A stretch of 64,000 bases of DNA from positions 496,001 through 560,000 of the forward strand of contig NZ_CP076023.1 in NCBI RefSeq assembly GCF_018623035.1. Reading direction: 5' to 3'. The translations under genes were made by a program, and so were the position numbers. This document shows, piece by piece, positions 20,183 to 28,774 of the stretch. Source of the stretch: Cellulomonas dongxiuzhuiae. GTDB lineage: Bacteria > Actinomycetota > Actinomycetes > Actinomycetales > Cellulomonadaceae. The first letter of the stretch is position 1, and each line of letters begins with the position of its first letter. The notes below the pieces were generated by a model, which saw only the letters and a program-made list of their open reading frames with translations, was not told the DNA's origin and did no database searches.

Positions 20183-21502
20183 TCAGCCGACCGACGCCTG
20201 GACCTGGTCCTGGGCCGTCTGCATGGCCTCGCGGACGTCGTCGGCGGTGACCGTGCCGCCCGTGGCGATGGTCGCGAACATCGTGTTCATGGCCTGCCCG
20301 ACCGTCGTCTCGAACTGGTCCTCGGCCGGCACCAGCGGCAGCGGCGCGGAGCGCTCGTTGTAGATCTGCGTGAACGTCTCGGCCAGCTCGGCGTCGTCGG
20401 TGAAGACGGCCTCGGCGTCCTTGAGCACGGGCAGCGACGAGAACGGCTTGCCGAGCGTCGTCTGCACGTCCTCGCTGGTCATGTACTCGACGAGCTGCAG
20501 CGCCTCGTCCGGGTGCTCGGTGTTGCCGAAGATCGAGATGTTGATGCCCGCGACGTGGCTGGCCACGTCGCTCTCGGCGTCGGAGGGCGCGGGGAACGGC
20601 ACGACCCCGTACGCGTCGGGGGCCATGCCGTTGGCCTCGATCGTCGCGTTGGCGTTGTTCTGGTTGAGGATCATCGCGGCCTTGCCGGTGGCGAAGTCCG
20701 CGACCGCGAGCGACGCGTTGTCGTACTGCGCGTTGCCGGGGTTGACGACGTCCTCGGCCTGCATGAGGTCGAGGTAGCGCACGATGCCGTCGACCACGCC
20801 GTCCTCGGTGAAGGTCGGGTTGCCCTCGTCGTCGAAGAGCTCGGCGCCGTTCTGCGTGGCGTTGATGAACGCGAAGTGGTTGTTCTCGGTGTAGCTGCCC
20901 GCGGCCAGCGCCATGCCGTACACGCCCGCGGCGGGGTCGGTGAGCGCCTGGGCGGCCGCGACCATGTCCTCCCAGGTCGTCGGCGGCTCGAGGCCCGCCG
21001 CCTCGAACATCGCCTTGTTGTAGTAGAGCCCGTAGGCCAGCCCGTACAGCGGCACGGACGTCGGGTCGCTGCCCTCCTCGCCGCCGGTGGCCAGCGCGGT
21101 CTCGACGAACTTGTCGGCCCCGCCGATGGCGTCCATCGCGGCGTCGTCCAGGGGCATGAACGCGCCCGTGGCCTGCAGGGAGACGGCCCACGTGTTGCCG
21201 ATGTTGACGACGTCGGGCGCCTGGCCGGACGTGACGGCGGTCTGGATGCGCGTCTGCAGGTCGCTCCAGCCGATGACCTCGAGGTCGACGCCGATGCCCG
21301 TGTCCTGCGTGAACTGCTCGAGGACCGGCGTGAGCACCTCCTTGTCGTTGTCCAGGCTGGTGCCCTGGTTGCTGGCCCAGTAGGTGAGGGTGACGTCCCC
21401 GTCACCGCCGCCGGACGCCGACCCGCCACCACCTCCCCCGCCCGAGCAGGCCGCGAGGAGCAGGACGGGGACGGACGCTGCAGCGAGGTGGCGAAGCTTC
21501 AC
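20183..21502 (-). CDS. Extracellular sugar-binding lipoprotein (family 1 solute-binding protein)
   Basis: The 439-residue protein starts with a lipoprotein signal: MKLRH, a hydrophobic stretch and the lipobox LLAAC (Cys19), followed by a Gly-rich linker (seven Gly in a row). The mature part has the family 1 binding-protein pattern, starting VTLTYWASNQGT and including GLAYGLYYNKAMFEAAG and TTWEDMVAAAQALTDP. It captures the sugar outside the membrane and delivers it to the two permeases encoded downstream. The start is preceded by AAGGGAGTCCTCGTG on the coding strand. An AACCGGTT operator lies about 35 bases upstream. Confidence 0.93.
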   Translation of the reverse strand: MKLRHLAAASVPVLLLAACSGGGGGGGSASGGGDGDVTLTYWASNQGTSLDNDKEVLTPVLEQFTQDTGIGVDLEVIGWSDLQTRIQTAVTSGQAPDVVNIGNTWAVSLQATGAFMPLDDAAMDAIGGADKFVETALATGGEEGSDPTSVPLYGLAYGLYYNKAMFEAAGLEPPTTWEDMVAAAQALTDPAAGVYGMALAAGSYTENNHFAFINATQNGAELFDDEGNPTFTEDGVVDGIVRYLDLMQAEDVVNPGNAQYDNASLAVADFATGKAAMILNQNNANATIEANGMAPDAYGVVPFPAPSDAESDVASHVAGINISIFGNTEHPDEALQLVEYMTSEDVQTTLGKPFSSLPVLKDAEAVFTDDAELAETFTQIYNERSAPLPLVPAEDQFETTVGQAMNTMFATIATGGTVTADDVREAMQTAQDQVQASVG

Positions 21503-21533
21503 GAGGACTCCCTTGTCGTGTGCCGGGTACTAC

Positions 21534-21546
21534 CTAACCGGTTCAG
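21534..21546 (-). promoter_or_regulatory. Probable LacI-family operator
   Basis: CTAACCGGTTCAG with the eight-base palindrome AACCGGTT at 21536-21543 is the type of site bound by actinobacterial LacI/GalR repressors. It lies between the LacI-type gene and the binding-protein gene, where binding would block the transporter operon. Confidence 0.6.
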
Positions 21547-21654
21547 TTCGCAGGAGCACGTTACCCACCACTAGGCCGAACGGGAACCCTCCGTGATGAA
21601 TTCGTGACAGGAGTCAGGGGCCGCGCCAACTGCGCGCCGTCGTCGCTGCCCGGG

Positions 21655-22674
21655 TCAGGGCGCGGCAGGCCCCGTGCTGGACCGCACGCGCAGCTCGCTC
21701 GCGCGCGCACCGGTGCCGTCGTCCGGGGTCCCCGCGATCTCGGCCAGCAGCGCCCGCGCGCACCGGCGGCCGAAGTCGCGGGGATGGCGGTCCAGCGCCG
21801 TGATCGGCGGCGCGCCGATCTCGCACAGCAGCGAGTCGTCCCAGCTGACGACGGACAGCCGGCCGGGCACGTCGACGCCCTCGCGGGCCGCCGCGCGCAC
21901 GGCCCCCAGCGCCATGACGTCGTTCGACGCGACCCACGCCGTCGGACCGGGCCCGTGCCGCAGCCGCTCGCCGATCAGCCGCTCGGCCGTCCCCATCGTG
22001 TAGTCACCCTCGATCGACTCGACGGCCATGCCGGCGCGGGCCGCCGCGGCACGCACCAGCAGCTCGCGGCGCTCCTCGTGCAGCAGGCCGGACGGGCCCG
22101 TCAGGTGCCCGATCCACCGGTGGCCCAGGCCGTGCAGCAGCTCGACGACCTGCCGCGCGTCGCCGTGCTCGTCGGGCACGACCGTCGGCAGGACCGACCC
22201 CGGCTCGGCCGCGCCGTTGAGCACCGCGGGCAGCCCGAGGTGGCGCAGGAGCGGGATGCGCGGGTCGTCGCGGCGCTGGTCGAAGAGCATGACGCCGTCG
22301 ACGCGCCGCTCACCGGCCCACCGCTCGTAGACCGGCAGGTCGCGCCCTGGCTCCGAGCCGACCATGCGCAGCAGCAGGCCGTACTCGGCGTCGATGAGCT
22401 CGGCCTCGATGCCCGACAGGACGAGCATGTAGTAGGGCTCGGTGCCCAGCAGGTCGGGGTCCCGGGACAGCACCAGCCCCACGATGCCCGTGCGCGCTCC
22501 GGACAGCGTGCGCGCCGACGAGCTCGGGTACCACTGCAGCTCACGCGCGAGCGCGAGCACCCGCGCCCGCGTCTGCTCGCTGACGCCCGGCTGGCCGTTG
22601 AGCGCGTACGACACCGACGCCTTCGACAGGCCGAGACGCTGCGCGAGGTCGCCGATGGTCACGCGCTCGGCCAT
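21655..22674 (-). CDS. LacI-family transcriptional repressor of the transporter operon
   Basis: The protein has 339 residues. The LacI helix-turn-helix is at residues 4-24 (VTIGDLAQRLGLSKASVSYAL), followed by the hinge ALNGQPGVSEQTRARVLALA and a periplasmic-binding-type sensor domain (65-335) with IGHLTGPSG, TAWVASNDVMALGAVRAA and LSVVSWDDS. It lies just upstream of the binding protein in the same direction, so it may be co-transcribed or separately read. It likely senses the sugar imported by that transporter. The ATG at 22674 is fixed by the start of the HTH. Confidence 0.93.
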   Translation of the reverse strand: MAERVTIGDLAQRLGLSKASVSYALNGQPGVSEQTRARVLALARELQWYPSSSARTLSGARTGIVGLVLSRDPDLLGTEPYYMLVLSGIEAELIDAEYGLLLRMVGSEPGRDLPVYERWAGERRVDGVMLFDQRRDDPRIPLLRHLGLPAVLNGAAEPGSVLPTVVPDEHGDARQVVELLHGLGHRWIGHLTGPSGLLHEERRELLVRAAAARAGMAVESIEGDYTMGTAERLIGERLRHGPGPTAWVASNDVMALGAVRAAAREGVDVPGRLSVVSWDDSLLCEIGAPPITALDRHPRDFGRRCARALLAEIAGTPDDGTGARASELRVRSSTGPAAP

Positions 22675-22839
22675 GGGGCGATGGTAGCGGGGCGTCGGCC
22701 GCCGTCGAGGCCCGGCCTTCGGTGGCGGCTGCTGCGACCGGCCCGGCGCGTCGTCGGATATGCCCGCTACCTCCTGACCTGCCCGAATGCGTTCGAGCGG
22801 CGTTGATTGACGGGCGCGAGGGCGGCGTGCGAGGGTGCT

Positions 22840-22868
22840 ACTTAGTTTCATCCAGAAGGGAACAAAGT
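22840..22868 (+). promoter_or_regulatory. Imperfect palindrome overlapping the ROK start: candidate operator
   Basis: ACTTAGTTTC (22840-22849) and GGAACAAAGT (22859-22868) match as inverted arms at 8 of 10 positions around nine bases. The right arm contains the GTG start region of the ROK gene. AT-rich dyads of this kind are typical ROK/XylR operators, and autoregulation would follow. The stretch is clearly more AT-rich than its surroundings. Confidence 0.5.
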
Positions 22869-24078
22869 GGCTCTCCAGCATGGCTCCATGGGCGAGGTGA
22901 ACGAATACCTCGTGCTCGAGTACGTCCGCGACCACCGGCGGACCACCCGGCCCGACATCGCCCGCGATCTCAACCTGTCGCAGGCATCGGTCAGCCGGAT
23001 GGTCTCCCGGCTCATCGCGCGCGGCGTCCTCGTCGAGTCGGGTGACACGTCCGGCTCCGGCGGTCGGCCGCGGGTCGTGCTCACCCTCAACGTGGAGAGC
23101 GCCTGCGTGGTGGGCATCGACCTGGGCGGCACCAAGTGCCACGGCGCCCTGAGCGGCCTCGACGGCAAGATCCTCGCCGAGGAGTACGTCACCGTCGCCG
23201 ACGCCGGGGGCGCCTTCGACGCCCTCGAGTGGGTCTGGAACGCGATGCGCGCCGCCGCAGCCGGCCGCGGCGTCGAGATCAGTGCGCTCGCCGTCGGTGT
23301 GCCGGCCGTGATCGACGCGGACACGGACCTCGCCGTCCGTGGCCCCAACGTCGGCTGGGCAGGGTTCGACCTGGTCGACAGGGTGCGGGCGTTCGGTGTG
23401 CCGTTCGTGGTGGACAACGACGTCAACCTGGCCGCGATCGCCGAGGGAGAGGTCGGGCAGGCCGTCGGGGCACGCGACTACGCCGTCCTGTCGATCGGCA
23501 CCGGGCTCGGCGGCGCGGTCGTCAGCAACGGCCGGCTCGTGCGCGGGCGTCATCACGCCGCCGGTGAGATCGGTGTGCTCGTCCCCGAGGTCGGCATGCT
23601 CGCCGACACGCGTGCGGGCAGCGTCGGCGGCCTCGAGTCCGTCCTGAGCGGCGCGGCCATCGCCGGGCGCGCTCGGGCGCTCGCCGCCGCCGACCCGACC
23701 GCGCGCGCCGAGCTCGGCGACGAGCCCACCGCGCGCGAGGTCATCGCCGCGGGCCTCGCCGGCCGCCCGCACAGCAAGGCCCTGCTCGACGACGTGGTGC
23801 GGGCGCTCGCGCAGGCCGTCATCACGTTCGCGGCCGTGACCGACCCCGAGACGGTCGTGATCGACGGCAGCGTCGGCCGCGCGCTGGCGCCGCTGCTCGA
23901 CGACGTGACCCGCCTCGTCGCCCGTCACGTCGAGACCCCGCCCCGGCTGGCCGTCTCCGACCTGGGCCCCAACTCGACCGTCCGCGGCGCCCTCTCCGGG
24001 GCACTTCACCATCTGCGGCTGACCGACGCACCCTCCGTGCTCGGTGAGCTCACCCACGAAGGAGGGACCCCCTCATGA
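22867..24078 (+). CDS. ROK-family transcriptional regulator with sugar-kinase-like domain
   Basis: The 403-residue protein has an N-terminal winged helix (residues 10-70, TRPDIARDLNLSQASVSRMVSRLI) and an ASKHA kinase-like domain (75-395). The latter has the phosphate motif GIDLGGTKCHGAL, the substrate-region NVGWAGFDLVDR, the ROK Asp motif VDNDVNLAAIAEG and GTGLGGAVV. After the ROK His motif (RHHAAGEIGVL) the zinc-binding cysteine cluster of NagC/Mlc-type ROK proteins is absent. It probably represses this six-gene operon and responds to the imported sugar. The GTG has a GAAGGGAACAAA site. The next ATG overlaps its stop as ATGA. Confidence 0.9.
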   Translation: MALQHGSMGEVNEYLVLEYVRDHRRTTRPDIARDLNLSQASVSRMVSRLIARGVLVESGDTSGSGGRPRVVLTLNVESACVVGIDLGGTKCHGALSGLDGKILAEEYVTVADAGGAFDALEWVWNAMRAAAAGRGVEISALAVGVPAVIDADTDLAVRGPNVGWAGFDLVDRVRAFGVPFVVDNDVNLAAIAEGEVGQAVGARDYAVLSIGTGLGGAVVSNGRLVRGRHHAAGEIGVLVPEVGMLADTRAGSVGGLESVLSGAAIAGRARALAAADPTARAELGDEPTAREVIAAGLAGRPHSKALLDDVVRALAQAVITFAAVTDPETVVIDGSVGRALAPLLDDVTRLVARHVETPPRLAVSDLGPNSTVRGALSGALHHLRLTDAPSVLGELTHEGGTPS

Positions 24079-25013
24079 CCGTCGGGCTCCGCTGGGCCTC
24101 ACGTCACGCCCTGTTCCTGGTCTTCGTCGTCGTGGTCGGCGCCCTGTCGATCATGTCGCCGACGTTCCGTTCGGTGCCGAACCTCGTCAACATCGTCGAG
24201 CAGCAGTCGATCATCGGCGTGGTCGCCTGTGGCATGCTGCTGATGATCCTGCTGGGCGGCTTCGACCTGTCCGTGGGGGCCGTGGGCGCGGCGACGTCCG
24301 TGATCGCGGCGTGGACCATGTCGACGAGCGGGATCGTGCCGGGGGTGCTGGCCTCGCTCGCGCTCGGTGCGGTGATCGGCCTGTGCAACGGGCTGCTCAT
24401 CGCCAAGGTCGGCATCAACCCGTTCGTCGCCACCCTGGGCATGCAGTCGCTCATCACCGGCGTGCTCTTCGTGTTCACCGACGCCACCCCGGTGTACGGG
24501 GTCCCCGAGGCGTTCACGGTCATCGGGCTCGGTCGGATCGGTGCCGTCCCCGTGGCGGCCCTGATCTACGCGGCGGTCGTCCTCGCCACGTGGGCGATGC
24601 TGCGCTTCACGACGCTCGGCCACCACATCTACGCCGTGGGCGGCTCACCGGAGGCGAGCCGGCTGGCCGGCATCCGCGTCCACCGCGTCACCATCACCGC
24701 CTACGTCCTCGGTGCGCTGGCGGCTGCGATCGGTGGCCTGATCCTGCTCGGCCAGACGTCCATCGGGCAGCCGAGCGCCGCGCAGGGCTGGCCGCTCTCG
24801 GCCATCGCGGCCGTGGCCATCGCCGGGGTGGCGCTCACCGGCGGCTCGGGCGGCGTCGGCAACGTCGTGATCGGCACCCTGCTGCTCGGTGTGGTGTCGA
24901 ACGCCCTCAACCTGTTCGGCATCTCCCCGTACTGGCAGCCGGCGTTCACCGGCGCCGTGATCATCGGCGCCGTGGGCATCGACATGGTGCAGCGCCGACG
25001 CCGGACCTCGTGA
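24075..25013 (+). CDS. Monosaccharide ABC transporter permease, RbsC type
   Basis: The 312-residue protein has about ten hydrophobic segments of the BPD_transp_2 family. Hallmarks seen are LLGGFDLSVGAVGA in an early helix, KVGINPFVATLGM and YAVGGSPEASRLAGIRV near the coupling region. It forms the membrane channel for a simple sugar delivered by the RbsB-type lipoprotein and driven by the RbsA-type ATPase encoded just downstream. It is translationally coupled to the ROK gene by a four-base ATGA overlap. Substrate unknown. Confidence 0.93.
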   Translation: MTVGLRWASRHALFLVFVVVVGALSIMSPTFRSVPNLVNIVEQQSIIGVVACGMLLMILLGGFDLSVGAVGAATSVIAAWTMSTSGIVPGVLASLALGAVIGLCNGLLIAKVGINPFVATLGMQSLITGVLFVFTDATPVYGVPEAFTVIGLGRIGAVPVAALIYAAVVLATWAMLRFTTLGHHIYAVGGSPEASRLAGIRVHRVTITAYVLGALAAAIGGLILLGQTSIGQPSAAQGWPLSAIAAVAIAGVALTGGSGGVGNVVIGTLLLGVVSNALNLFGISPYWQPAFTGAVIIGAVGIDMVQRRRRTS

Positions 25014-25087
25014 CGCCGCACCGCGGCGCGTCCCCTCGGTCCTCTGGCCCCCGCTCCACATCCCCCGAAGAAGTAAGGAACACCGTC

Positions 25088-26086
25088 ATGCGCACCACCC
25101 CCCGGTTCCGTCGCAGTGCGGCCGTCATGGTCGCGGCCGTCACCGCGCTCGGCCTTGCCGCCTGCTCGTCCACGGACACCCCCGCCACCGCCGACGAGGC
25201 GACCGCGGGCTCGGACGACACGCTCGTCATCGGCTCGATGCTGTGGAACGCGTCCGTGCCGTTCTACTCGAACTTCATCAAGGGCCAGGAGGAGGCCGCC
25301 GACGAGCTCGGTGTGACCCTCAAGATGGTCGACGGCAAGGGTGACCTCGGTGCCCAGGTCGCCGGCGTGCAGCAGCTCGTCACCCAGGGGGTCGACGCGA
25401 TCCTGGTGACGGCGTCCGACGCCAAGGGCATCTCGCCGGCGGTCAAGCAGGCCGTCGCAGCGGGCATCCCGGTGTTCGCGGTGAACAACCGGGTCGACGA
25501 CGCCGCCGGCGCGGTCACCTTCATCGGGGCGGACGACGTCGAGTTCGGGCGTCAGCAGGCGCACCTCCTGGTCGAGCAGGTCGGTGAGGACGCCGACGTG
25601 GCCTACATGGCCGGTGCCCTCGGCACGAGCGCCCAGCTGCTGCGCCAGCAGGGCTTCGACGAGGTCCTCGCCGACTACCCCGGGATCCGCGTCGTCGACA
25701 CGCAGACCAACAACTGGGACGCTGCCGAGGCGCTCACCGTGGTGCAGGACTGGCTGAACAAGTACCCGGAGGGTTCGCTCGACGCCGTCGTCGCGCAGGG
25801 GCCCGAGACGGCCAACGCCGCCAAGTACGCGAGCGACCGCGGACGGACCGACATCCGCTTCATCCTCGGGGACTTCCCCGTCGAGGTGCGTGAGGGCATC
25901 CTCGCCGGCTACGTCGCCGGCAGCGTGAACCAGGACCCGTACCCGCAGGGGACGCGCTCGGTCGAGGCTGCCGTGCAGTGGCTGACCGGCGAGAAGGACA
26001 AGGTCACGCAGCCCAACGAGTACCTGCCGCTGCCGATCGTCACCAAGGCCAACGTGGAGGACCACGCAGCCGCCTGGGGCGAGTGA
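25088..26086 (+). CDS. Monosaccharide-binding lipoprotein, RbsB type
   Basis: The 332-residue protein starts with a lipoprotein signal ending in lipobox LGLAAC. The mature part is a family 4 periplasmic-binding fold with SMLWNASVPFYSNFIKGQE, VDAILVTASDAKG, GIPVFAVNNRVDD and GSVNQDPYPQG, closely following ribose/xylose-type binders. The 74-base gap after the permease carries a GC-rich dyad near 25013-25030, which could partly terminate or protect the message. An AAGTAAGGA ribosome site precedes the ATG. It delivers sugar to the RbsC-type permease. Confidence 0.92.
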   Translation: MRTTPRFRRSAAVMVAAVTALGLAACSSTDTPATADEATAGSDDTLVIGSMLWNASVPFYSNFIKGQEEAADELGVTLKMVDGKGDLGAQVAGVQQLVTQGVDAILVTASDAKGISPAVKQAVAAGIPVFAVNNRVDDAAGAVTFIGADDVEFGRQQAHLLVEQVGEDADVAYMAGALGTSAQLLRQQGFDEVLADYPGIRVVDTQTNNWDAAEALTVVQDWLNKYPEGSLDAVVAQGPETANAAKYASDRGRTDIRFILGDFPVEVREGILAGYVAGSVNQDPYPQGTRSVEAAVQWLTGEKDKVTQPNEYLPLPIVTKANVEDHAAAWGE

Positions 26087-26129
26087 TCACGACCGACCGG
26101 AACGACGACCGACAGGAACGGCGAGGGTG

Positions 26130-27635
26130 ATGACGGAGACGACGCCCGTGCTCGTGATGCGAGGCATCCGCAAGAGCTTCGCGGGCAACGAGGTGCTCCA
26201 CGGCGTGGACCTGGAGGTCAGGCCAGGGGAGATCCACGCCCTGGTCGGCCACAACGGGGCCGGCAAGAGCACGCTCATCAAGGTCCTCGGCGGTGTCTAC
26301 GCGGACTACAGCGGGGACATCGTCCTGGGCGGTGCGCCCACGCGGTTCGCGCAGCCGCAGGACTCGTTGGCCGCGGGCGTCGCCGTCATCCACCAGGAGT
26401 TCTCGCTCGTGCCGGAGTTCGACGCGGCCCAGAACCTGGCGCTGGGGCACGAGCCCCGGCGCCGGGTCGGGCTCGTCGACCACCGCGCCACGCAGGCGCA
26501 GGGCAAGGCCCTGCTCGAGCGGCTGGGGCTCACCGTGCCCCTGGGTGTGCCGTCGCGCGACCTGAGCGTGGCGCACCAGCAGCTCACCGAGATCGCCAAG
26601 TCCCTGAGCCGTGACGCGCGGATCCTCGTGATGGACGAGCCGACGTCCCGGCTGGCCCGTGCCGAGCGCGAGGCGCTGTTCGCGATCATGCGGAGTGTCA
26701 GCGCCCGCGGCGTCGGCATCATCTACATCAGCCACTTCCTCGACGAGGTGCTCGCTGTCGCGGACCGTGTGACGGTGCTGCGGGACGGCACCGCGGTCAC
26801 CACGTGCCCGGCGGGCGAGCTGACGGTCGACAGCCTCGCCGAGCACATCGTGGGGCAGTCGATCGCGGACCGGGCGCCGAACGCGGCCGGCGACGACGCG
26901 GCGCCCGTGGTGCTGGAGCTCGAGCAGTTCGGGCAGCGGGGACGCCGCGGCGCCACGCTGCAGGTGCGTGCCGGGCAGGTCCTCGGGCTCGCCGGGCTCG
27001 TCGGGTCGGGGCGTTCGTCGTTCCTCGAGTCCCTGTGCGCGGCTCGCCCCGCGCAGGGGTCGATGCGCCTGGGCGGTGCCCCCGTCAGGTTCGGCTCCCC
27101 GGCCGATGCCGCGGCACGCGGCGTGGTCCTCGTCCCCGAGGACCGCAAGCACAAGGGCGTCATCATGCAGCGCGGCGTCGACGAGAACATCGTGCTGACG
27201 GCGCTGTCGCGCAAGTACGCCCGCAAGGGCGTCGTGCGTGGAGGGCTGCGGCGACGTGCGGTGCGTGCGTCGATCCAGCGCTTCGGGATCCGCACGCCGT
27301 CACCCGAGAGCCCGATCGCGGCGCTCTCGGGCGGCAACCAGCAGAAGACCCTCATCGCTCGCGCGAGCGAGGCCGACCCGGTGGTGCTGCTGCTCGACCA
27401 GCCGACCGCGGGGGTGGACATCGGTGCCAAGGGCGAGATCTACGCCCAGGTGCGGGCGCTCGCCGCGCAGGGCGTCGCCTGCGTCGTCGCCAGCGACGAG
27501 CTCGAGGAGCTCCTCGTGCTGTGCGACGACATCGCGGTCGTGCGGTCGGGCCAGATCGGCCCCGCCCAGCGTGTCGCCGACCTCGACGAGCCCACGCTCC
27601 TCGCCCAGATCAGCTCGAAGGGAGATCACGCATGA
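26130..27635 (+). CDS. Sugar ABC transporter ATPase with two nucleotide-binding domains, RbsA type
   Basis: The protein has 501 residues. Domain 1 has Walker A GHNGAGKST (near residue 38), the signature region LSVAHQQLTEIAKSL and Walker B ILVMDEPTSRL. Domain 2 has the degenerate Walker A GLVGSGRSSF (near 290), signature LSGGNQQKTLIAR and VVLLLDQPTAGVD. Such asymmetric double ATPases drive ribose/galactose/xylose importers. A GTG at 26127 directly before the ATG could also start. It lies 43 bases after the binding protein, and its stop overlaps the next ATG as ATGA. Confidence 0.93.
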   Translation: MTETTPVLVMRGIRKSFAGNEVLHGVDLEVRPGEIHALVGHNGAGKSTLIKVLGGVYADYSGDIVLGGAPTRFAQPQDSLAAGVAVIHQEFSLVPEFDAAQNLALGHEPRRRVGLVDHRATQAQGKALLERLGLTVPLGVPSRDLSVAHQQLTEIAKSLSRDARILVMDEPTSRLARAEREALFAIMRSVSARGVGIIYISHFLDEVLAVADRVTVLRDGTAVTTCPAGELTVDSLAEHIVGQSIADRAPNAAGDDAAPVVLELEQFGQRGRRGATLQVRAGQVLGLAGLVGSGRSSFLESLCAARPAQGSMRLGGAPVRFGSPADAAARGVVLVPEDRKHKGVIMQRGVDENIVLTALSRKYARKGVVRGGLRRRAVRASIQRFGIRTPSPESPIAALSGGNQQKTLIARASEADPVVLLLDQPTAGVDIGAKGEIYAQVRALAAQGVACVVASDELEELLVLCDDIAVVRSGQIGPAQRVADLDEPTLLAQISSKGDHA

Positions 27636-28774
27636 GCCGGATCCTCGGTGTCAAGGCCTACGGCTGGGAGTGGTCGACCGAGCACGGGCTCGACATGGCC
27701 GGCGCCGCGCGGCGGATGCGTGAGCAGCGCCTGGACTGGGTGCTCGCGCAGAACCTGATCGACCCGCTGCCCGGCAGCGCGGTCGACCAGAGCCCGCCGG
27801 CGGGTGCCTACGACGACCGTGAGTGGACCGCGCGCCTGCAGGACGAGGGGCTGCGCGTCTACCAGTCGACGTCCTGCTTCTTCCAGCCCGAGGAGTTCGC
27901 GGCGCACCCGCACCTGCGCCCGGTCGACCAGCACGGTGAGGTCTTCGAGCCGTTCAGCTGGTACGTCGGCATCTGCCCGACCGACCCGCTCTACCTGGAG
28001 CGCAAGCGCGAGCGCCTCGCACAGGCCGTCGCCACGACGCGCCCCGACGGAGTGTTCCTGTCGTTCCTGCGGTTCCCGGGCTTCTGGGAGATGTGGCTGC
28101 CGGACGCGGACGGCTTCACCGGCACCCGGCGCGAGGACGTCCGCGAGTACTGCTTCTGCGAGCGCTGCCTCGCGCTGTTCGGCGCGTGGGCGGGCGTGGA
28201 CCTCGGGTCGGGCTCCGTACCCGAGCGCGCCGCCCTGGTGCTGGGGGAGCTGCGTGACGAGTGGACGGCATGGAAGTGCACGGTCGTCGCGGACGTCGCG
28301 ACCACCCTGCGGGCCGCGGTGCGCGACGTCGTGCCGACGGCGGACGTGATCCTCAACGGCTTCGGCCTGGGGCGCGACGACTTCGGCAACGCCGTCGAGG
28401 AGGTCCTGGGGCAGCGGTTCTCGGCGCTCGACGCCGCGGTGGACCACTACGAGCTGATGTTCTACTTCCAGATCCAGAAGCGTGACCCGGCGACGTGGAT
28501 CCCGCAGCGGGTCGCCGAGGTGCGGGCGCAGACGGACAGGACCGTGCTGGCCGACCTGCAGGGCGGGGCCGAGTACCTCGAGGACATCTACGCACCCGGG
28601 CGCCGCCGCCGGGAGATCACGGCCCAGGAGTGGCGCGACGCGCTGCGCGGGGTGGCCCGCTCGGGAGCCGACGGCGTCCTCGTCTACTCGTGGCGGGACC
28701 TGCTCGCCGACACGGCCGCGGGCGGCGAGCGTGTGCGCCGCCTCATCGACTACAAGGACGGCGAACTTGACTGA
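27632..28774 (+). CDS. Unknown cytoplasmic enzyme, possibly a TIM-barrel glycoside-hydrolase-like protein
   Basis: This 380-residue soluble protein has no signal peptide. It opens with ILGVKAYGWEWSTEHG and carries alternating strand/helix patterns suggestive of a TIM barrel: VLAQNLIDPLP, YVGICPTDPLYLERK, PDGVFLSFLRFPGFWEMWLP, TVLADLQGG and ADGVLVYSWRD near the end. A YCFCERCLALFG motif (near residues 173-184) gives CxCxxC, a likely metal or structural site. The layout recalls putative glycosyl-hydrolase-like proteins with an FCxxC element, but I cannot assign a reaction. The start overlaps the ATPase stop, and its end overlaps the SIS gene, so it is part of the sugar operon. Confidence 0.7.
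   Translation: MSRILGVKAYGWEWSTEHGLDMAGAARRMREQRLDWVLAQNLIDPLPGSAVDQSPPAGAYDDREWTARLQDEGLRVYQSTSCFFQPEEFAAHPHLRPVDQHGEVFEPFSWYVGICPTDPLYLERKRERLAQAVATTRPDGVFLSFLRFPGFWEMWLPDADGFTGTRREDVREYCFCERCLALFGAWAGVDLGSGSVPERAALVLGELRDEWTAWKCTVVADVATTLRAAVRDVVPTADVILNGFGLGRDDFGNAVEEVLGQRFSALDAAVDHYELMFYFQIQKRDPATWIPQRVAEVRAQTDRTVLADLQGGAEYLEDIYAPGRRRREITAQEWRDALRGVARSGADGVLVYSWRDLLADTAAGGERVRRLIDYKDGELD

Noticed and set aside
25014-25087. Separate promoter for the RbsB-type binding protein
   Set aside because: No clear hexamers with 17-base spacing; a hairpin-like dyad inside an operon fits message processing equally well.
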